From assembly GCA_030612585.1 (NCBI GenBank), contig JAUWNP010000050.1, positions 1-25,731 on the forward strand: DNA of 25,731 nt. Reading direction: 5' to 3'. The position numbers were made by a program, and so were the translations under genes. The notes beneath the pieces were generated by a model that worked only from the letters and a program-made list of their open reading frames with translations, ran no database searches and was not told the origin of the DNA. This DNA is from Anaerolineae bacterium. Its GTDB lineage: Bacteria > Chloroflexota > Anaerolineae > B4-G1. Shown piece after piece: positions 24,301 through 25,731 of the stretch. Position 1 is the stretch's first letter. Every line of letters starts with the position of its first letter.

Positions 24301-25731
24301 GCTGATGACAGAGAGAGGAACCGCAACAGTGACCTCAACCATCACCGCCTCTCCTAACCCCAACTCTACCGTGTCTGGGCTAACCGTCACATCCCACCCC
24401 TGACTGCTCTTCCCGGTCAGTCCGATGGTATTGGTCTCTGCGCCCGTGTTGGTCAGAGTATGAGTGTAGAGAATAGAGTCCTCTAGGAAAACAGCGCCGC
24501 TGTTGTCGGGCTCCAACTCTACATTGACGTCCCAGTTGACGCGGGTCATATAGTAGGCACTGTCTGAGACAGAACCATCCGCCCTGGAAGTGGCAACTAC
24601 GGTGACAGTGTCCAGGAACTGAGCGGTCGTGCTGGGCACCTGGACCCAAACCCAGATGTCATCGGAAGCGCCAGGAGCCAGCGTCACAGGATTTGAGATG
24701 ACCGTGACGGTCCAACCGTTGCTGCTCTGCGCGGTGATGTCAAAGGTATCGGTATAGTTGCCCCCGTTGGACAGGGTGAAGAGATAGTCCACCGTGGTGC
24801 TGGGCGGGGACTGAACACACCATCCCTCTGCATCCGGCCACTCACGCTCCAACGAGACGGCAGGAGCCTGCTCGACCGTGGTGACATCCATTACGCTGGC
24901 GCTCACCGTGGCGCTGAACTGCGAGGTGGCCGTGACGACGGTGGTATCCACCGTGTTGCTGAGAGTACCGCCTGGAATATGTACCCCCACCTGCACCGTC
25001 GTCGTGAGGTCAGCCCCCAACTCCATCGGGTCGGGAGGCGTCACCGTCCATCCCTGGCTACTCTGGGCCTCGAATGTAAAGGTGTCGGTGTAGTTGCCGG
25101 TGTTGGTCAGGGTGTGGGTGTAGTAGACCGTGTTGCCAGGGGCATCGCTACCTTCCCTGTCGGGCGCTAGTTCCACCCCCAACTGCAGATTGACGTAGGT
25201 GGTATCGGTGGCCGGGTCAGTGACGGTAATGACCGATTGGGAAGTGGCGGTAATGACCGTGGTGTCCACCAACACGGTGTCGGTGGGGATTGGGGGCACC
25301 GTGACGGTGACGTAGATGGTAGTGCCCGCCCCACCCCCCAGCGTCGCTCCGGTGGGAGCGACCTCCACTGCCAATCCCTGGCTGCTTTCCCAGGCGAGGC
25401 CGAAGGTATCGGTGTAGTTGCCAGTGTTGGTGAGACGGTGAGTGTAGACGACCTGGACAGGCTGCCAGGGGTCGGAGTCCACCCAGGAGGTATGGTCAGG
25501 CTCCAGGAGCACGTCGCGGGCCAGACCGACGGTCGTAGTCTCCACGGCGGTATCGAAGACGGCATCGTTGATCTCTGATGTGGCGGTGACGACCGTCGTG
25601 TCCACCGTGCCGCTGAGGGTACCGGCGGGGATTTTTACTTGAACCTCCACCGTCGCCGTGAAGCCGGCTCCCAGTTCCACCGCACCAGGGAGCGTCACGT
25701 CCCATCCCTGGCTGCTCTGGGCGGTGAAGGC
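18310..25731 (-). CDS. Giant secreted/surface repeat protein (DUF11, beta-helix, PKD), 5' end outside the window
   Basis: The frame is open to the window edge; 2473 residues are visible. Signal peptide and true start are not seen, and the first internal GTG is no start. Order of parts: seven repeats of ~105 residues (1-718, the first incomplete) built on YTHTLTNTGNYTDTF, SSQGW and TTVVTATSQ, resembling DUF11/NEW3-type beta-sandwiches. Beta-helix module 1 (~719-1061) begins GTRYVAPNGTDE and ends DVGAYEYG. After a DUF11 domain, beta-helix module 2 (~1180-1494) ends DIGADEFS. Five DUF11-like domains (~1495-2145) carry ITKTxxP...DTLPAG motifs. Two near-duplicate ~105-residue domains (GVEITPASD, GVEMSPATD) follow. 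A PKD domain (~2358-2456) has YTWNFGDGS. The tail is YYVYLPLVLRNYR. It is likely an exported adhesin or sheath-like protein. The extreme Thr/Ser/Val content suits O-glycosylation by the GT-C genes immediately downstream (inference). Confidence 0.92.
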   Translation of the reverse strand, partial: AFTAQSSQGWDVTLPGAVELGAGFTATVEVQVKIPAGTLSGTVDTTVVTATSEINDAVFDTAVETTTVGLARDVLLEPDHTSWVDSDPWQPVQVVYTHRLTNTGNYTDTFGLAWESSQGLAVEVAPTGATLGGGAGTTIYVTVTVPPIPTDTVLVDTTVITATSQSVITVTDPATDTTYVNLQLGVELAPDREGSDAPGNTVYYTHTLTNTGNYTDTFTFEAQSSQGWTVTPPDPMELGADLTTTVQVGVHIPGGTLSNTVDTTVVTATSQFSATVSASVMDVTTVEQAPAVSLEREWPDAEGWCVQSPPSTTVDYLFTLSNGGNYTDTFDITAQSSNGWTVTVISNPVTLAPGASDDIWVWVQVPSTTAQFLDTVTVVATSRADGSVSDSAYYMTRVNWDVNVELEPDNSGAVFLEDSILYTHTLTNTGAETNTIGLTGKSSQGWDVTVSPDTVELGLGEAVMVEVTVAVPLSVISVTDTTVITASTTQWCPACDTAVDTTTVARPHVTLEPDYSQSAAPGTVVTYTHILSNSGAVSDTYTITYTSSLGWATSVTPTMVYTLSPGSAVPVTGTVSVPAGILSGTIDMLVITATSQFTTTIFDIATDETTVPYVPGAVIAPDRNGQVDPGGTVTYTHALTNTGNYTETFDLTTHSEFGYAEVSPAAVVGLGPGMAYTGVQVVVRIPAHVAAGETEQTEVIATFAGQQEVAGDSTTVNSISGTRYVAPNGTDENNNCTDLKYNPCATVQHAVDYALAGDDVRVAQGVYTDVHTTGVYTQVVYLEKSLTLRGGYAITDWDSSDPMARPTVLDAGGQGRVVYVAGDITPTIEGFHLWRGNVNGDGAGLYIAAGTVPTVWLNLIYSNTASGAESKGGGVYYAGGGSPLLERNTVYGNAAEDGGGFYIASGSPAVWNNVVYHNAADDLGGGLYSGGSPTVWNNTFYSNTANSGGGIYVAAGSPAVSDTIVAENAQYGIYNAGGSPALAYNLVWVNSPANFYNVIPGSETITTTPRFVDAASGDLHLCGDSPAINAGDPNATQPVDDRDGNPRPLLGCYDVGAYEYGLVSAKTVTPAIVLPDEPITYTVILTNTGSAAVESVQITDTLHTYLGHADLLTYTAGSGEYVTTTRTISWTGDMAGNSTIYVTFTARSADWLAAGIPITNVAWVDSAATGVVTTVVGAIPGTRYVAVTPASDDADSNCLQPEKPCATVQYAVGQTMDGDAVKVATGVYTDALNAGQVVSVAHSIALLGGYTSTTWANDSDVYPAYLDGQNAGRAVVITGPVTVTLAGFHIVSGTATSGGGVYVNTATAVISRCRVYSNTGDGIRVMGGDLTLERTWVYSNTGDGVGVDDGAFALVNNVIACNEGAGLRTTEVSTGSLWHNTFAHNTVAGAVVSGTARFTNTIFYSHTVGVSLPVGNAGLWNTLWWQNLTDALGAVVSATNVYSDPMFYGPDALDYHIGSGSGAIDTGVEAGVSEDIDGGPRPLLEGPDIGADEFSLQVTRFATPTVALPCARITHTLMLTNLQGIPLAGMWISETLPAEVGYITATLDSSTGSYGFASGVITWTGTVTDTVLITFAVQLNPYLTDGTTIIHTATVGDSVSVFGDLPLTVMVETLEAQLGKTAPAQATIGQVVTYTVAYTVPAGHVAYQPVMLDTLPRLVTGSGISTTPALTYVVGSASTSPVTVSADGGAITCALSTVTATCDAPETVIVTFAAQVRNLPDNDAGDLLTNTVALSYTETTATGPAHFITATWATTLVEPQASITKTMAPTTNLGFEDEVTITLTVSNTGTSMLYDLVVTDTLPAGLTYLSGAPTPGVDGQRVTWTLDSLGMDQQQVYIVTAQVTHAVGAGEALVNIADIRGTSLPGDEAEEQVYTDTAQFTAITGYPDLAISKERDSAVCSPGQTITYTIRYTNTGVVWAENVRITDTLPISVTNVLSATSAAATVEHVGQIITWALSDPVSRTATGTIWVATTVLLSAQEGDVLTNTIGITTTTMELTTTNNISFVTITVRLPSLSITKTAEPAVVPPGDLLTYTLTVSNAGLGEALGLFISDTVPADTAYQSCSGRDGCGESGGVVTWTVAALPGPLPSPPELGGTEGGQAPVTFTVLVGSDVVSGTSIINQTYGVTCTQGVSATGTPVSTAVGLMGGVEITPASDTGLGEPGEVVTYTLRVTNTGNYADVFTVTVSGNLWATNVPATVGLLVIGAGDNVEVTVAIPGTAQCGDSDTVTVTVTSQRDDSISGSSVLTSSAGAVYGVEMSPATDALQGEPGKTVTYTLRVTNTGNCADTFAITVSGNLWQTDAPATVGPLAAGAGADVEVKVTIVDTAQSGDFDTATVTVISQEDPPVSDSSMLITMASAACEPVSGATFDYNPATPMVGQMVTFIGTVVITSTAPVNYTWNFGDGSTALTTGGSGEVTGQVATHAYDDAGSYTVVMTATNACGEDTAPARTVRVGMADYYVYLPLVLRNYR
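19425..19468. repeat. G/C-run hairpin element inserted in frame in the giant surface protein gene
   Basis: CCCCCCC (19441-19447) and GGGGGGG (19454-19460) pair across the loop AACTCT. The outer arms CCTGCC (19425-19430) and GGCAGG (19463-19468) also pair. The translated product PLPSPPELGGTEGGQ is proline/glycine-rich and interrupts a DUF11-like domain between WTVAALPG and APVTFTVLV. The composition is unlike the surrounding Thr/Val-rich repeats. Confidence 0.7.

Overview
The window looks like a chromosomal segment of a Chloroflexota bacterium (Anaerolineae-type). This is inferred from four things: an Flp pilin of the EEGQGxVEYALILVLVAIVV type, a dense run of polytopic GT-C glycosyltransferases, a giant DUF11/beta-helix/PKD surface protein ending in YLPLVLRNYR, and scattered heptanucleotide tandem repeats. 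The DNA is GC-rich. Every gene I can support lies on the minus strand, so transcription runs from right to left.

Layout in transcription order. (1) 25731-18310: the 3' part (2473 residues visible, 5' end outside the window) of a giant Thr/Ser/Val-rich secreted protein. It has seven ~105-residue repeats, two right-handed beta-helix modules, a run of DUF11-like domains, a PKD domain and a short hydrophobic tail. (2) 18255-2920: eleven consecutive reading frames. Ten are full-length multi-membrane-span proteins of GT-C type: GT39/ArnT/PMT-like, GT87/DUF2029-like, and two less clear relatives. One is a chimera of a GT39 C-terminal piece and a GT87 C-terminal piece. Most junctions from 18255 to 4499 are 4-bp ATGA/GTGA overlaps or gaps of 1-2 bp, so this is almost certainly one translationally coupled operon. 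(3) 2707-897: a NarL/DegU-type response regulator followed after 20 bp by a DegS-like cytoplasmic histidine kinase. (4) 896-383: a gene-free stretch with two inverted pairs of palindromic repeats, a 6-copy heptamer tract and a near-consensus sigma-70 promoter. (5) 382-236: a 48-residue Flp pilin gene, followed by a palindrome. The last ~160 bp hold only a possible promoter pointing out of the window.

How the genes may work together (inference): GT-C enzymes use polyprenyl-phosphate sugars on the outer face of the cytoplasmic membrane, so the array probably decorates surface glycans, lipids or proteins. The Thr-rich giant protein directly upstream is an obvious candidate substrate. No soluble nucleotide-sugar enzyme, flippase or polyprenyl-phosphate sugar synthase is present to supply the pathway.

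The most unusual aspect is genome plasticity inside the GT-C genes. Heptamer tracts are inserted in frame in loops of at least two of them (a possible phase-variation device). A 69-bp palindromic element lies in frame in a third. Two recent segmental duplications (about 93% and 96% identical by hand count) have homogenised one pair of genes and produced the chimeric gene. No tRNA, rRNA, CRISPR, insertion sequence or plus-strand gene could be supported.
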